From Streptomyces genisteinicus (GTDB lineage Bacteria > Actinomycetota > Actinomycetes > Streptomycetales > Streptomycetaceae): DNA of 64,000 bases. Position numbers and translations under genes: made by a program. The DNA lies in the NCBI RefSeq assembly GCF_014489615.1, contig NZ_CP060825.1, forward strand, positions 6,494,001 to 6,558,000, read 5' to 3'. The notes under the pieces are model-generated. The model had not been told where the DNA came from. It did no database searches and worked only from the letters and a program-made list of their open reading frames with translations. Positions 32,179 to 40,987 of this stretch are shown here, piece by piece. Positions within the stretch are counted from its first letter, which is position 1. Every line of letters starts with the position of its first letter.

Positions 32179-34392
32179 CTACAGCTCCTTCACCCGGATG
32201 TTGCGGTACGAGATCACATCGGTCGTGCCGTGGACCTGGAGGCCGATGTAGCCGGAGGCGTACCGCCGGCCGTCGGTGCCCGGGTCGTCCGACCGCGGCG
32301 GCTGGAAGACCTGCCCGCCGGTGTTGTCGAACTCGTTGATCAGCTTGCCGTTGCGGAAGACCGAGTAGTGCTGGCCCTCCACCCGGATCTCGTAGTCGTT
32401 CCAGGTGCCCTTGGGCGTCACCCCGGCGCCGGCCAGGCCGACCCGGTCGAAGCCGTAGACGGACCCGGTCTTGTACATGTCGCCGTCCGGCCGGTCGAGG
32501 ACCTGGATCTCATGCCCGTACTTGATGGCGACCCACTCGGGACGGGACTCCTCCGGGTTGTCGTGGACGTACGGGAAGCGGACGAAGACACCGCCGTTGG
32601 CGTTGCCGGTGCCCGGCGCGTCGTCCCGCCACTGGAGCTTGAGCGAGAAGTCGCCGTAGCTCCGCTGCGGGAACCAGAGCATGCCCATGCCCGGCACGGT
32701 GGTGCTGCTGGTCATGGCGCCGTCGGCGGTGAGGCCGAACTGCCCGCCGCCCACGTGCTGCCACCGGGAGAAGGTCGACTGGGTGCCGTCGAACAGATCC
32801 CGGTACCCCTCCGTCTGCCCCGGCTTGCCGATGCCGGACTGCTTGGCGGCCCGGTAGATCTTCCGGTGCTCACGGGCGTCGATCACCCCGTCGGCGAGCA
32901 GCCGGTCGACGACGGTGTCGACGTGCTTGAGGAACAGCGCGTGCGACGACCAGTCCTTCTCGTCCTCGATCAGCTCGTTGACCGTGCAGCGGCTGCTGGT
33001 CATCCGGTTGGGGACGCCGGTGTCGACGCTGCCGACGATCACCGTGAGCCGCTCGTCGAACTCCGGGCAGTCGGGTGCGGGCACCCCGCCGCCCTCCGCC
33101 ACGGAGAAGGAGACGCTCTTCGCCTCGGCGGTGTTGCCCGCCTTGTCCGTCGCCCGGTACCGCACCGTGTGGTGACCGACGCGGTCGACGATCACCGGTG
33201 CGGTGTAGGCGAGGTACGGGCCGCTGTCGAGCGAGTACTCGATCTTCTCGACGCCCGACCCGGTGTCGGCGGCCGACAGGGTCACCGTGGCGGCGGTGAT
33301 GTACGCGCCGTCCGAGTTGCGGGTCCCGGCGACCGAAGCCGCCGTCACCGGGGCCGTGGTGTCCGGGTCCGGCGGGGTCACCACCGTGAAGGCGACCGAC
33401 TTCTCGGCGGCGGCGTTGCCCGCCTTGTCCGTCGCCCTGTAGCGGACCGTGTGGGCGCCCGCCTCGTGGACCATCACCGGTGCGGTGTACGGCTGCCAGG
33501 CGCCGTCACCGACCGCGTACTCGATGGTGTTGACGCCCGAGCCGGTGTCGGACGCGGTCACGGTCACCGTGGCCATGTCCAGGTAGTTGCCCTCCGCGTC
33601 CTTCTCGCCGGACACGGTCGCCGAGGTCTCGGGCGCCGTGGTGTCGTCGGTCGGCGGTGCGGCCACCGTGAACTCGGCGGACTTCTCGGCCGCCGTGTTG
33701 CCGGCCTTGTCCGTCGCCCGGTAGCGCACGACGTGCGCGCCGACCTGGTCGACGACGACCGGTGCGGTGTAGGGCTGCCAGGGGCCGTCGGCGCCCAGCG
33801 CGTACTCCGTCTTCTCGACGCCCGACCCCTCGTCGCTCGCGCCGATCGCCACCGTGGCCTGGCCGATGTACGCGCCGTCGGCGTTCCGGTCGCCCGTCAC
33901 CTGCGCGGACGTCTCGGGCGCGGTGGTGTCGTCGCCGCCCCCGCCGTCCTCGGTCACCGTGAGGATGCCCTGCATCTGGCCGTGACCGGGGATCGTGCAC
34001 TTGAACAGGTACCGGCCCGGGGTGAGCGTCACCTCGGCGGAGTGCTTGCCGCCGCTCGCGTCACTCGGGTTGGCGAGGATGTTCAGCGGGACGTCGTTGT
34101 TGTACTCCGGGTCGGAGACGTCGAACGTCAGGGTGTGCGGCATACCGGTGGTGTTGCCGGTGGCCGTGCTGTTCTCGAAGACGATCGTCGTCGCCCCCGC
34201 CACCGCGGTGGTGGGGAAGGTCAGGTACCGGTCGATCGGGTCGCCGGCCGTCCAGGTGAGCACCTGGGCGGCGCCGGCCCGCCGTTCGTCGTCCGTCTTG
34301 CCCCAGGCCGTGGCCGAGGTCAGCCCGACGACCATCGCCACCGCGGCGAGCAGCGCGGTCCACAGGCTCGCGCCTCTTCGTCTCGAGGTCAC
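32179..34392 (-). CDS. Secreted cupredoxin-OmpL47-DUF1080 fusion protein
   Basis: 737 residues, starting at GTG 34390-34392 with GAGGAAGG upstream, and overlapping the previous stop. Order: signal peptide (1-31); plastocyanin-like cupredoxin (about 42-147) with a complete type-1 copper set, His86, Cys132, His137 and Met140 (CTIPGHGQM); three OmpL47/Ig-like repeats (about 155-440), each with DTTAPxTxAxVxGxR and VRYRATDKAGN; a linker domain (about 450-540); and a DUF1080 domain (about 545-737; YGDFSLKLQWRDD, GGVFVRFPY, IGLQVHG). DUF1080 is the 3-keto-disaccharide hydrolase fold. Coupling to the ThuA-sugar dehydrogenase gene suggests joint extracellular sugar oxidation and cleavage (inference). 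Confidence 0.9.
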   Translation of the reverse strand: MTSRRRGASLWTALLAAVAMVVGLTSATAWGKTDDERRAGAAQVLTWTAGDPIDRYLTFPTTAVAGATTIVFENSTATGNTTGMPHTLTFDVSDPEYNNDVPLNILANPSDASGGKHSAEVTLTPGRYLFKCTIPGHGQMQGILTVTEDGGGGDDTTAPETSAQVTGDRNADGAYIGQATVAIGASDEGSGVEKTEYALGADGPWQPYTAPVVVDQVGAHVVRYRATDKAGNTAAEKSAEFTVAAPPTDDTTAPETSATVSGEKDAEGNYLDMATVTVTASDTGSGVNTIEYAVGDGAWQPYTAPVMVHEAGAHTVRYRATDKAGNAAAEKSVAFTVVTPPDPDTTAPVTAASVAGTRNSDGAYITAATVTLSAADTGSGVEKIEYSLDSGPYLAYTAPVIVDRVGHHTVRYRATDKAGNTAEAKSVSFSVAEGGGVPAPDCPEFDERLTVIVGSVDTGVPNRMTSSRCTVNELIEDEKDWSSHALFLKHVDTVVDRLLADGVIDAREHRKIYRAAKQSGIGKPGQTEGYRDLFDGTQSTFSRWQHVGGGQFGLTADGAMTSSTTVPGMGMLWFPQRSYGDFSLKLQWRDDAPGTGNANGGVFVRFPYVHDNPEESRPEWVAIKYGHEIQVLDRPDGDMYKTGSVYGFDRVGLAGAGVTPKGTWNDYEIRVEGQHYSVFRNGKLINEFDNTGGQVFQPPRSDDPGTDGRRYASGYIGLQVHGTTDVISYRNIRVKEL

Positions 34393-36878
34393 TGTGCCGC
34401 CTTCCTCGCGAGCTGGTCCGCGGCCGGCGTGGGCCCGCCGCCCTTGTACGTCACGCGCCACAGCGCGGAGTCCTTGTCGGAGGTGAAGAAGCCGCGCCCG
34501 TAGTCCAGGACGTAGAGCGAGCCGTCCGGCGCGAACTTCCAGTCCATCAGGTTGCGGATGCCGCCCTGGCCGACCGGGACGATCTTCTTGAGCGACTCGG
34601 CGTGCACCGGAAGGCCGCCCCGGCCGACCGTCCTCGGGTCGGTGAGCACCGCGTGGCGCGGCTGGTCGCCGTCGTAGAAGTCGCCGACGAACCACTTGCC
34701 GTCCCAGTACGCCGGCCATTTCACGTCGGACGCGCTCGCGGCGTCGTAGCGGTAGACGGGGCCGTTCATGGTCGCCTGCCCGCCGCCCTTGAGCCACGGC
34801 AGCAGCAGCTTCTGCTCCTCCTGCTTGTAGCTCGGGACGCCGTTCGCGTCCCGCGGGTAGTCCACGCCGCCGCCCTGCGGCGAGTACCAGATGGTGTTGG
34901 AGGTGACCGGCGGCAGGTTCACCAGGCCGTCGTTGTTGGGCGACTCGTTCTTCGGCGCGTCGCAGTCGTACCAGCCCAGCGGCTTGGACGGGTCGGGCAG
35001 ATTGCGGTCCCGGTAGGGCTGTTTGTTGCCCATGCAGTACGGCCAGCCGTGGTTGCCGGCCTCGGTGATGGCGGCGAAGGTGTCGTACTTGGCCGGGCCC
35101 CAGGTCGTCGACGGCGATCCCGCGTCGGGGCCGACCCAGCCGGCGTAGAGGATGTCCGTCTTCTTGTCGACGAAGATCCGCGCCGGGTTGCGGACGCCCA
35201 TCACATAGATCTCGCCCCGCGTCCTGCCGCCGCCCTCGGCGGTCTCCTCGCCCGTGAAGAGGTTCCCGGCGGGGAGCGTGTAGCTTCCGTCGTCCTCGGG
35301 GTGGATCCGCAGGATCTTGCCGTTGAGGTTGTTGGTGTTGCCCGCGGTGCGGCGGGCGTCGGAGAAGGAGACTCCCTTGAAGTTCGGCTCCGGGTTGTTG
35401 CCGGAGTAACCGCTGCTGAAGCCGGAGGAGTTGGTGTCACCGGTGGCGATGTAGAGGTTGCCGTCGGAGTCCCAGGCCATGCCGCCGCCCGCGTGGCAGC
35501 AGCTGTGGATCTGCACCGGCCAGGTCAGCAGCACCTTCTCGCTCGCCAGGTCCAGCTTGTTGGTGGCGAGGTCGAGGGTGAAGCGGGAGACCCGCCGCTC
35601 GCCCATGTGGGTCTCACGGTCGATCCGCGAGTGCGGCGTCCAGTGCAGGTACACCCAGCCGTTGGTCATGAAGTCCGGGTCCAGCTCGATGCCGAGCAGG
35701 CCCTCCTCGTTCTTGACCAGCTCGTCGCCGCCGCCCTTGTTGCCGAAGACGGTCAGCGCGCCGGCCTTGGTGACCTTCTTGCCGGCCGGGTCGTAGACGT
35801 GGATCTCGCCGTTGCCCTTGCCGATGTCCGGGTTGTTCCAGTCCGTGACCACCGGCACGCTGGAGTCCGCGCCGCCGCGCCCGATGTAGAGCACCCGCCC
35901 GTCGGGGGCGGTGACCAGGCCGTGGGGTTCGCCGATCTGGTCGTTCTGACCGGGCTGGTTGGCCTTGGTGACGCGCTCGGCGGTGTAGTGGGCGTCGATG
36001 GTGGCCTTGCAGTCGGCCTGGGACAGCCGGCTCGTCCAGGCCAGGGCGCCGCGCAGGTGGTCGCGGAAGTCGGCCTCGGCGAAGCTGTCGGCCGTGCCGC
36101 CCATGCCCGTGTAGAAGGACCGGCCGCCGTCGTAGTCGCGGCACCAGGAGATCGGGTGGTCCCAGCCGTTCCCCTTGTCGGCCGGCTTGTACGAACTCTC
36201 CTTGACCCGGGCCACGGTGTGCACCGAACCGGACGGGTTCTGCGCCCAGTTGAACCACTTGTCGGGCCGCTTCCACTCCAGCGGCAGCGACGTCGTCGCC
36301 GGATGGGCGCGGTCGCCCACCTCCACCACGGCCCGCTGGGTGCTGCTCGGTGCGCCCGTCGGACGGGCGCCGATCAGTCCGGTGAACCAGGACGAGTACG
36401 GTTCCGTCCGCGCGGCGTCGTGGATGCCCAGGAATCCGCCGCCCGCCTCCAGATAGGCCTCCAGCCCGGCCTCCTGCTCCGGGTCGAGCACGTCGCCGCC
36501 GCCGGTCAGGAACACCACGGCGTTGAAGCGGCCGAGGCGCTGGGTGTTGGTGAAGACCGCCGGGTCGTCGGTGGCCTCCGTCCGGAACCGTCCGGCGGCC
36601 GGGCCGGTCAGCCCGATGCTCTCGATCGCCGCGATCCCGGCGTTCACCGTCGGCGACTCCTCGGTCGCCGAGCCGTGGAAGACGAGTACCCGCACGTTGG
36701 CCCCGCCCGGTGGGGAGGGAAGGGACAACGTTGTCGCCGCTCGGGACGGCTCCTCGGGGTAGGGCTCGGCCGACGCCGGGTTGCCGCCGAGCAGCGACAC
36801 GGTCAGGGCTCCGGCGCCGAGTGCTGCCGCGGCGACGCCCGTTCTCGATCTCGACCGGTGATGTGGTGCGCGCTTCAT
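34389..36878 (-). CDS. Secreted ThuA - glucose/sorbosone dehydrogenase fusion
   Basis: 829 residues. Signal peptide to about residue 38 (GGNPASA). The ThuA-like domain (about 62-300) has VRVLVFHGSATEESP, VVFLTGGGDVLD, GGGFLGIHDAA and PISWCRDYDGGRSFYTGMG. A PQQ-type glucose/sorbosone dehydrogenase beta-propeller follows (about 325-815) with PHGLVTAPDGRVLYIGRGG, CCHAGGGMAWDSDGNLYIATGDT and VGPDAGSPSTTWGPAKYD. ThuA family members act on 3-keto glycosides, and the propeller class oxidises sugars with PQQ or passes electrons to an external acceptor. ATG 36876-36878 is preferred, and ATG 36888-36890 is an alternative. Divergent from the laccase gene, with an inverted repeat between. Confidence 0.9.
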   Translation of the reverse strand: MKRAPHHRSRSRTGVAAAALGAGALTVSLLGGNPASAEPYPEEPSRAATTLSLPSPPGGANVRVLVFHGSATEESPTVNAGIAAIESIGLTGPAAGRFRTEATDDPAVFTNTQRLGRFNAVVFLTGGGDVLDPEQEAGLEAYLEAGGGFLGIHDAARTEPYSSWFTGLIGARPTGAPSSTQRAVVEVGDRAHPATTSLPLEWKRPDKWFNWAQNPSGSVHTVARVKESSYKPADKGNGWDHPISWCRDYDGGRSFYTGMGGTADSFAEADFRDHLRGALAWTSRLSQADCKATIDAHYTAERVTKANQPGQNDQIGEPHGLVTAPDGRVLYIGRGGADSSVPVVTDWNNPDIGKGNGEIHVYDPAGKKVTKAGALTVFGNKGGGDELVKNEEGLLGIELDPDFMTNGWVYLHWTPHSRIDRETHMGERRVSRFTLDLATNKLDLASEKVLLTWPVQIHSCCHAGGGMAWDSDGNLYIATGDTNSSGFSSGYSGNNPEPNFKGVSFSDARRTAGNTNNLNGKILRIHPEDDGSYTLPAGNLFTGEETAEGGGRTRGEIYVMGVRNPARIFVDKKTDILYAGWVGPDAGSPSTTWGPAKYDTFAAITEAGNHGWPYCMGNKQPYRDRNLPDPSKPLGWYDCDAPKNESPNNDGLVNLPPVTSNTIWYSPQGGGVDYPRDANGVPSYKQEEQKLLLPWLKGGGQATMNGPVYRYDAASASDVKWPAYWDGKWFVGDFYDGDQPRHAVLTDPRTVGRGGLPVHAESLKKIVPVGQGGIRNLMDWKFAPDGSLYVLDYGRGFFTSDKDSALWRVTYKGGGPTPAADQLARKAAQ

Positions 36879-36925
36879 GTGGTCACCCATCCCTCTGTGG
36901 TCACAACAACAGCCGTTGAAGCTAG

Positions 36926-36952
36926 ACCTCTTTTCATGGTTCGCCAAGAGGT
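36926..36952. promoter_or_regulatory. Inverted repeat in sugar-dehydrogenase / laccase promoter region
   Basis: ACCTCTT and AAGAGGT, perfect 7-bp arms with a 13-bp spacer, in the 196-bp A/T-enriched divergent region. It is a candidate operator coordinating both directions, for example a GntR or LacI-like site. Inferred from symmetry only. Confidence 0.45.
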
Positions 36953-37074
36953 ATGGCCGCAAGAGAACGAACTTTGTCCTGAGTGTGGATAAACGCTGGG
37001 TGCCCCGCTACCGTGTGGGCCGTCCCCGGGGGCTCACGCCCCGTCAGCCTCCGCTACCGACTGGAGAGTTCGAC

Positions 37075-38115
37075 ATGGACAGACGCAGTTTCCACCGGCG
37101 CCTGCTCGCGGGCGGGGCGGTCGCCGCGACGGGCGTGACATCGTTGTCCCTCGCCGCGGCCTCCTCCAGCGCCGCGCCCGCCGCGGCCTCCGCGCCCAGA
37201 ACCGCCCCGGCCGGCGGCCAGGTGCGCCATCTCCGGCTGTACGCGGAGAAGACGGCCGACGGCCAGATGGGATACGGCCTGGAGAAGGGCAAGGCCACGA
37301 TCCCCGGCCCGCTGATCGAGCTCAACGAGGGCGACACCCTCCACATCGAGTTCGAGAACCTGATGGACGTGCCCGTCAGCCTCCACCCGCACGGCGTGGA
37401 CTACGACATCGACAACGACGGCACGAAGATGAGCCGCAGCCACGTCGAGCCGGGCGCCACCCGCACCTACACCTGGCGGACCCACGCCCCCGGCCGCCGC
37501 GCCGACGGCACCTGGCGTCCGGGCAGTGCGGGCTACTGGCACTACCACGACCACGTGGTGGGCACCGACCACGGCACGGGCGGCATCCGCAAGGGGCTCT
37601 ACGGGCCGATGGTGGTGCGCCGCAAGGGCGACGTCCTGCCGGACAAGCAGTTCACGATCGTCTTCAACGACATGACGATCAACAACCGTCCGGCCGCCGA
37701 ACCGCCGGACTTCCAGGCCACGGTGGGCGACCGCGTCGAGATCATCATGATCACGCACGGGGAGTACTACCACACCTTCCACATCCACGGTCACCGCTGG
37801 GCCGACAACCGCACCGGACTGCTGGCCGGGCCGGAGGACGTCAGCCGGGTGATCGACAACAAGATCACCGGACCGGCCGACTCCTTCGGCTTCCAGATCA
37901 TCGCCGGTGAACACGTCGGCGCGGGCGCGTGGATGTACCACTGCCACGTCCAGAGCCACTCCGACATGGGTATGGCCGGCCTCTTCCTCGTCGCCAAACC
38001 CGACGGCACCGTCCCGGGGCACGACGGCGGCCACGGCGGCCACGGCGGCGCCGGCGGGACGCCGAAGGCGGGCGGCGGCGCGGCGGCGGAGGGCGCCGGG
38101 CACGAGCACCACTGA
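37075..38115 (+). CDS. slac: Two-domain small laccase (SLAC)
   Basis: 346 residues. Tat signal peptide (MDRRSFHRRLLAGG, twin Arg). Two cupredoxin domains form the trimeric small laccase typical of Streptomyces. Copper ligands are all visible: HPHGVDY, GYWHYHDHVVG, YYHTFHIHGHRW and WMYHCHVQSHSDMGM (Cys of the type-1 site between the type-3 His). Long stretches such as KGLYGPMVVRRKGDVLPD and GPADSFGFQIIAGE are near-identical to the family from S. coelicolor as I remember it. It oxidises phenolics with reduction of O2 to water, extracellularly. The C-terminus has a Gly/His-rich extension. GGAG lies 8 nt before the ATG. Confidence 0.96.
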   Translation: MDRRSFHRRLLAGGAVAATGVTSLSLAAASSSAAPAAASAPRTAPAGGQVRHLRLYAEKTADGQMGYGLEKGKATIPGPLIELNEGDTLHIEFENLMDVPVSLHPHGVDYDIDNDGTKMSRSHVEPGATRTYTWRTHAPGRRADGTWRPGSAGYWHYHDHVVGTDHGTGGIRKGLYGPMVVRRKGDVLPDKQFTIVFNDMTINNRPAAEPPDFQATVGDRVEIIMITHGEYYHTFHIHGHRWADNRTGLLAGPEDVSRVIDNKITGPADSFGFQIIAGEHVGAGAWMYHCHVQSHSDMGMAGLFLVAKPDGTVPGHDGGHGGHGGAGGTPKAGGGAAAEGAGHEHH

Positions 38116-38374
38116 GCAGTGCGCGGCCGGGCGGCGGGTGCTCTCCGGCCGCACTGTCTCCGGTCCGGGACCGGCGCGCTCCCGGTTCGGGCGGTCTCCG
38201 TCGGGAGCGGAGCCGTCCCGCGTCCCGGCCGGAGGGCCTCCCCGCGGGCCGGGCACTCCACGCGTCGCGGCGGTGCGCGTCGCGGCGGGCCCATCCGGCG
38301 GCACTCGCATAGGGTCACGACGTCGTCACCGCGCGTCCGTCACCGGACGTCCGTCCGCCCGACCGGGAGTACCC

Positions 38375-38833
38375 ATGTCAGGACAGTTCGAGGCCACCGT
38401 CGACATCCCGCGCCCCGTCGACGACGTGTTCGCCTTCCTCGCCGACGGGCGCCACGACCCCGAGTTCAGCCCCCGGGTGCTCCGCATCGAGCGCGTCCCG
38501 GACGCCCCCACCGCCGTGGGCACCGTCTTCCGCAGCACGGTGAAGGACGCCGGGATGAAGACGGCCCGGGAGTTCCGGATCACCACGCTGGAGGCGCCCC
38601 GGACGATCCGCTGGGCCGAAGTGTCCTCGAACACGGTGACCGCCCGTGAGGGCGGCTACGACCTGGAACCGCTGCCCGACGGCGGGACCCGGGTGAGGAT
38701 CTTCAACGTCCTGGAGGGGCACGGCCTCGGCAAGCTGCTGGTGGGTCTGGCCGTCGCCGCGGCGCGCAAGGACGCGCCGGCCTTCGGCGCCCGCATCAGG
38801 GCGGCCGTGGAGGCGGCGATCCCGCCCCGCTGA
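38375..38833 (+). CDS. SRPBCC (polyketide cyclase-like) protein
   Basis: 152 residues of START/SRPBCC fold: FEATVDIPRPVDDVFAFLADG at the N-terminus, then TVGTVFRSTVK-like strand content, ITTLEAPRTIRWAEVS, GGTRVRIFNVLEGHG and the long C-terminal helix. Such proteins bind hydrophobic ligands. No catalytic residues can be assigned. ATG 38375 follows GGGAG by 6 nt. It follows the laccase by 259 bp without coupling, so a functional link is uncertain. Confidence 0.85.
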   Translation: MSGQFEATVDIPRPVDDVFAFLADGRHDPEFSPRVLRIERVPDAPTAVGTVFRSTVKDAGMKTAREFRITTLEAPRTIRWAEVSSNTVTAREGGYDLEPLPDGGTRVRIFNVLEGHGLGKLLVGLAVAAARKDAPAFGARIRAAVEAAIPPR

Positions 38834-38945
38834 CGCCTCCGGCCCGCCGCCCGCGGGCCCCGGGCGGCACGCAGCCGCCCGCTGACCCCGCGCCGCCTGC
38901 GGCAGCCGGCCGCCCCGGGACGGCTCCGGCCCGGCGACGTCTCCC

Positions 38946-38973
38946 GCCAGGTGCCAGGTGCCAGGTGCCCGGT
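38946..38973. repeat. 7-bp tandem repeat GCCAGGT, four copies
   Basis: Three perfect copies and one with a single change, non-coding, about 90 bp upstream of the GlxA-type regulator start. Confidence 0.8.
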
Positions 38974-39061
38974 CGCCGCCGGCCGCGACCCGCGACGCGG
39001 TGTCCGGATGTGACAGGGAACCGTCATTGCGGTCGTGGCGTCCACCGGCCAGGATCGGTGC

Positions 39062-40054
39062 ATGCCCCTTCCCCACCGTGTCGTCATCGCGGTCTTCCCC
39101 GGTGTCGACCTCCTCGATGTCACCGGACCGGCCGAGGTGTTCGCCCTGGCCAACCGGGAGACCGGCGGCCGGGCCGGCTACACCGTCCGCCTCGCCGGGC
39201 CCGTCGCCGGAAAGGTGCGCACCTCCGCGGGCGTGCGCCTGCTGACCGACGTGGCCTTCGGTGACGTCGGCGCGGACGTGGACACGCTGGTGGTGCCCGG
39301 TGCGGTCGACATGACCGAGGCCGGCCCCCGCGCCGTGGTCGACGAGGAGATCGTGGCCTGGGTCCGGCAGACCGCCCCCCACGCCGCGCGCGTCGCCTCG
39401 GTGTGCGTCGGCGCGCACGTCCTGGCCGCCGCCGGACTGCTGGACGGCCGCACGGCGACCACCCACTGGTCGACCGCCGCGCAGCTCGCCGCCGAGCACC
39501 CCCGGGTCACCGTCGACCCGGATCCGATCTTCGTCCGCACCGACCACGGCCGGCTGTGGACCGGGGCCGGCATCAGCGCCTGCCTGGACCTCGCGCTCGC
39601 CCTGGTCGCCGAGGACCTGGGCGAACGCACCGCCCTCGCGCTCGCCAGGCATCTCGTGATGTACCTCAAGCGGCAGGGTGGCCAGAGCCAGTTCTCCGTG
39701 CCGCTCAGCCGCCCCGCCGCCGACCGCCGGGACATCGACGAACTGCGGCTGTGGATCGCCGAGCACCTCCACGAGGACCTGTCCGCCGCGGCGCTCGCCG
39801 AGCGCATGTGCCTCAGCGAGCGGCACTTCGCCCGGGTCTTCGCCCAGGAGACGGGCACCGGCCCCGCCGCGTACGTCGAAGCGGCCCGTGTCGAGGTGGC
39901 CCGGCGTCTGCTGGAGACCACCGACGGCCCGCTCGCGCAGGTCGCGGCGGCGGCCGGGCTCGGCTCCGTGGAGACCCTCCACCGGGCGTTCCGCCGCCGG
40001 CTCGCCACCACGCCCGCCGCCTACCGCCGCCGCTTCCGTACCCGCGCCGGCTGA
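39062..40054 (+). CDS. GlxA-type regulator (DJ-1/PfpI + AraC HTH)
   Basis: 330 residues. The N-terminal DJ-1/PfpI domain (about 5-185) starts RVVIAVFPGVDLLDVTGPAE and has the nucleophile-elbow region RVASVCVGAHVLAAAGLLDG with Cys and the TTHWSTAAQLA helix. The C-terminal AraC HTH pair (about 220-325) has LSAAALAERMCLSERHFARV and AAGLGSVETLHRAFRR plus TTPAAYRRRF. The glutaminase-like domain probably senses a small amide or amino compound and is not expected to be catalytic. The following gene is a cysteine hydrolase of the isochorismatase family in the same direction, the natural candidate target. Confidence 0.93.
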   Translation: MPLPHRVVIAVFPGVDLLDVTGPAEVFALANRETGGRAGYTVRLAGPVAGKVRTSAGVRLLTDVAFGDVGADVDTLVVPGAVDMTEAGPRAVVDEEIVAWVRQTAPHAARVASVCVGAHVLAAAGLLDGRTATTHWSTAAQLAAEHPRVTVDPDPIFVRTDHGRLWTGAGISACLDLALALVAEDLGERTALALARHLVMYLKRQGGQSQFSVPLSRPAADRRDIDELRLWIAEHLHEDLSAAALAERMCLSERHFARVFAQETGTGPAAYVEAARVEVARRLLETTDGPLAQVAAAAGLGSVETLHRAFRRRLATTPAAYRRRFRTRAG

Positions 40055-40279
40055 CCGTCCGCGGCCTCCCCGCACACGGGCGGCCGCACCCCCGCCCGGG
40101 GCCGCCTCCGCGGCACCCGCCTCCCCGCCCCGGTCCGCGCCCTCCGGGCCCGTCCGCACCCGCGGTGTGCCTGTGGCGTGCCCGCACGCCGCCGCACCGC
40201 GCGCCGGCCCCGCTTCCCTCCCCGCCCGGCCGTCCGCACCTTCTCCGCCCGGCACACCGTCACGACGAAAGGCACCTTC

Positions 40280-40900
40280 ATGAGCACCGTCCCGTCCACA
40301 CCCCTGCGCGACGTCAGCGGGCAGGACAACCGGCCGCCCCGGCTCGGCGAGTCCGTCCTGGTCATGATCGACTTCCAGAACACCTACCGCACCGGCGTCA
40401 TGGCGCTGGAGGGGGCCGACGAGGCCCTCGCCGCGGCGGCCCGCCTGCTGGCGCGTGCCCGTGCCGCCGGCACCCGCGTCGTCCATGTCGTGCACGACGC
40501 GGGCGAGGGGTCCCCGTACGACATCCGCGCCCACACCGGCGCCGTCTGCGACGCGGTCGCCCCGGCCGACGGCGAACCGGTCGTCGTGAAGCACTTCCCC
40601 GACTCCTTCCAGGCCACCGGCCTGGAGCGGACGCTGGCGGAGCTCGGCGCCGGACCGGACGGCGGCAGGGACCTCGTCCTGGCGGGCTTCATGACGCACA
40701 TGTGCGTCGCCTCGACCGCCCAGGGCGCCTTCAACCGAGGCTACCGGCCCACTGTCGTCGCCGACGCCACCGCCACCCGCGCGCTGACCGCGCCCGACGG
40801 CACGGTGGTGCCGGCTGCCGTGCTCAAGGCCGCCGCGCTGACCACGGTCACCGACGTCTTCGGCATCGTCGTCCCCACCGGGGCGGCGCTCCGCGACTGA
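40280..40900 (+). CDS. Isochorismatase-family cysteine hydrolase
   Basis: 206 residues. Catalytic triad visible: Asp31 (VLVMIDFQNTY), Lys104 (VVVKHFPDSF) and Cys142 (GFMTHMCVASTAQGA). The family hydrolyses isochorismate, nicotinamide, N-carbamoyl amides or related substrates. The YxTHMCV form and the VMALEGA segment fit amidases of the nicotinamidase-like branch but do not settle the substrate. ATG 40280 follows GAAAGG by 7 nt. Probably controlled by the preceding GlxA-type regulator. Confidence 0.92.
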   Translation: MSTVPSTPLRDVSGQDNRPPRLGESVLVMIDFQNTYRTGVMALEGADEALAAAARLLARARAAGTRVVHVVHDAGEGSPYDIRAHTGAVCDAVAPADGEPVVVKHFPDSFQATGLERTLAELGAGPDGGRDLVLAGFMTHMCVASTAQGAFNRGYRPTVVADATATRALTAPDGTVVPAAVLKAAALTTVTDVFGIVVPTGAALRD

Positions 40901-40987
40901 GCCGCGGCCCCGCCCGGCACGGGCGTCCGGGCGTCTCCCCGGGTGCCCGTGCCGGGCGGGAGCGGGCACCCGTCATACTTGCCCGCT

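Noticed and set aside
34602..36992. 796-codon plus-strand frame antisense to the sugar dehydrogenase
   Set aside because: Low-complexity Val/Gly/Arg sequence without motif; the antisense gene has clear ThuA and dehydrogenase domains.
38378..40969. 863-codon minus-strand frame across SRPBCC, GlxA and hydrolase genes
   Set aside because: Antisense shadow. All three plus-strand genes carry family motifs.
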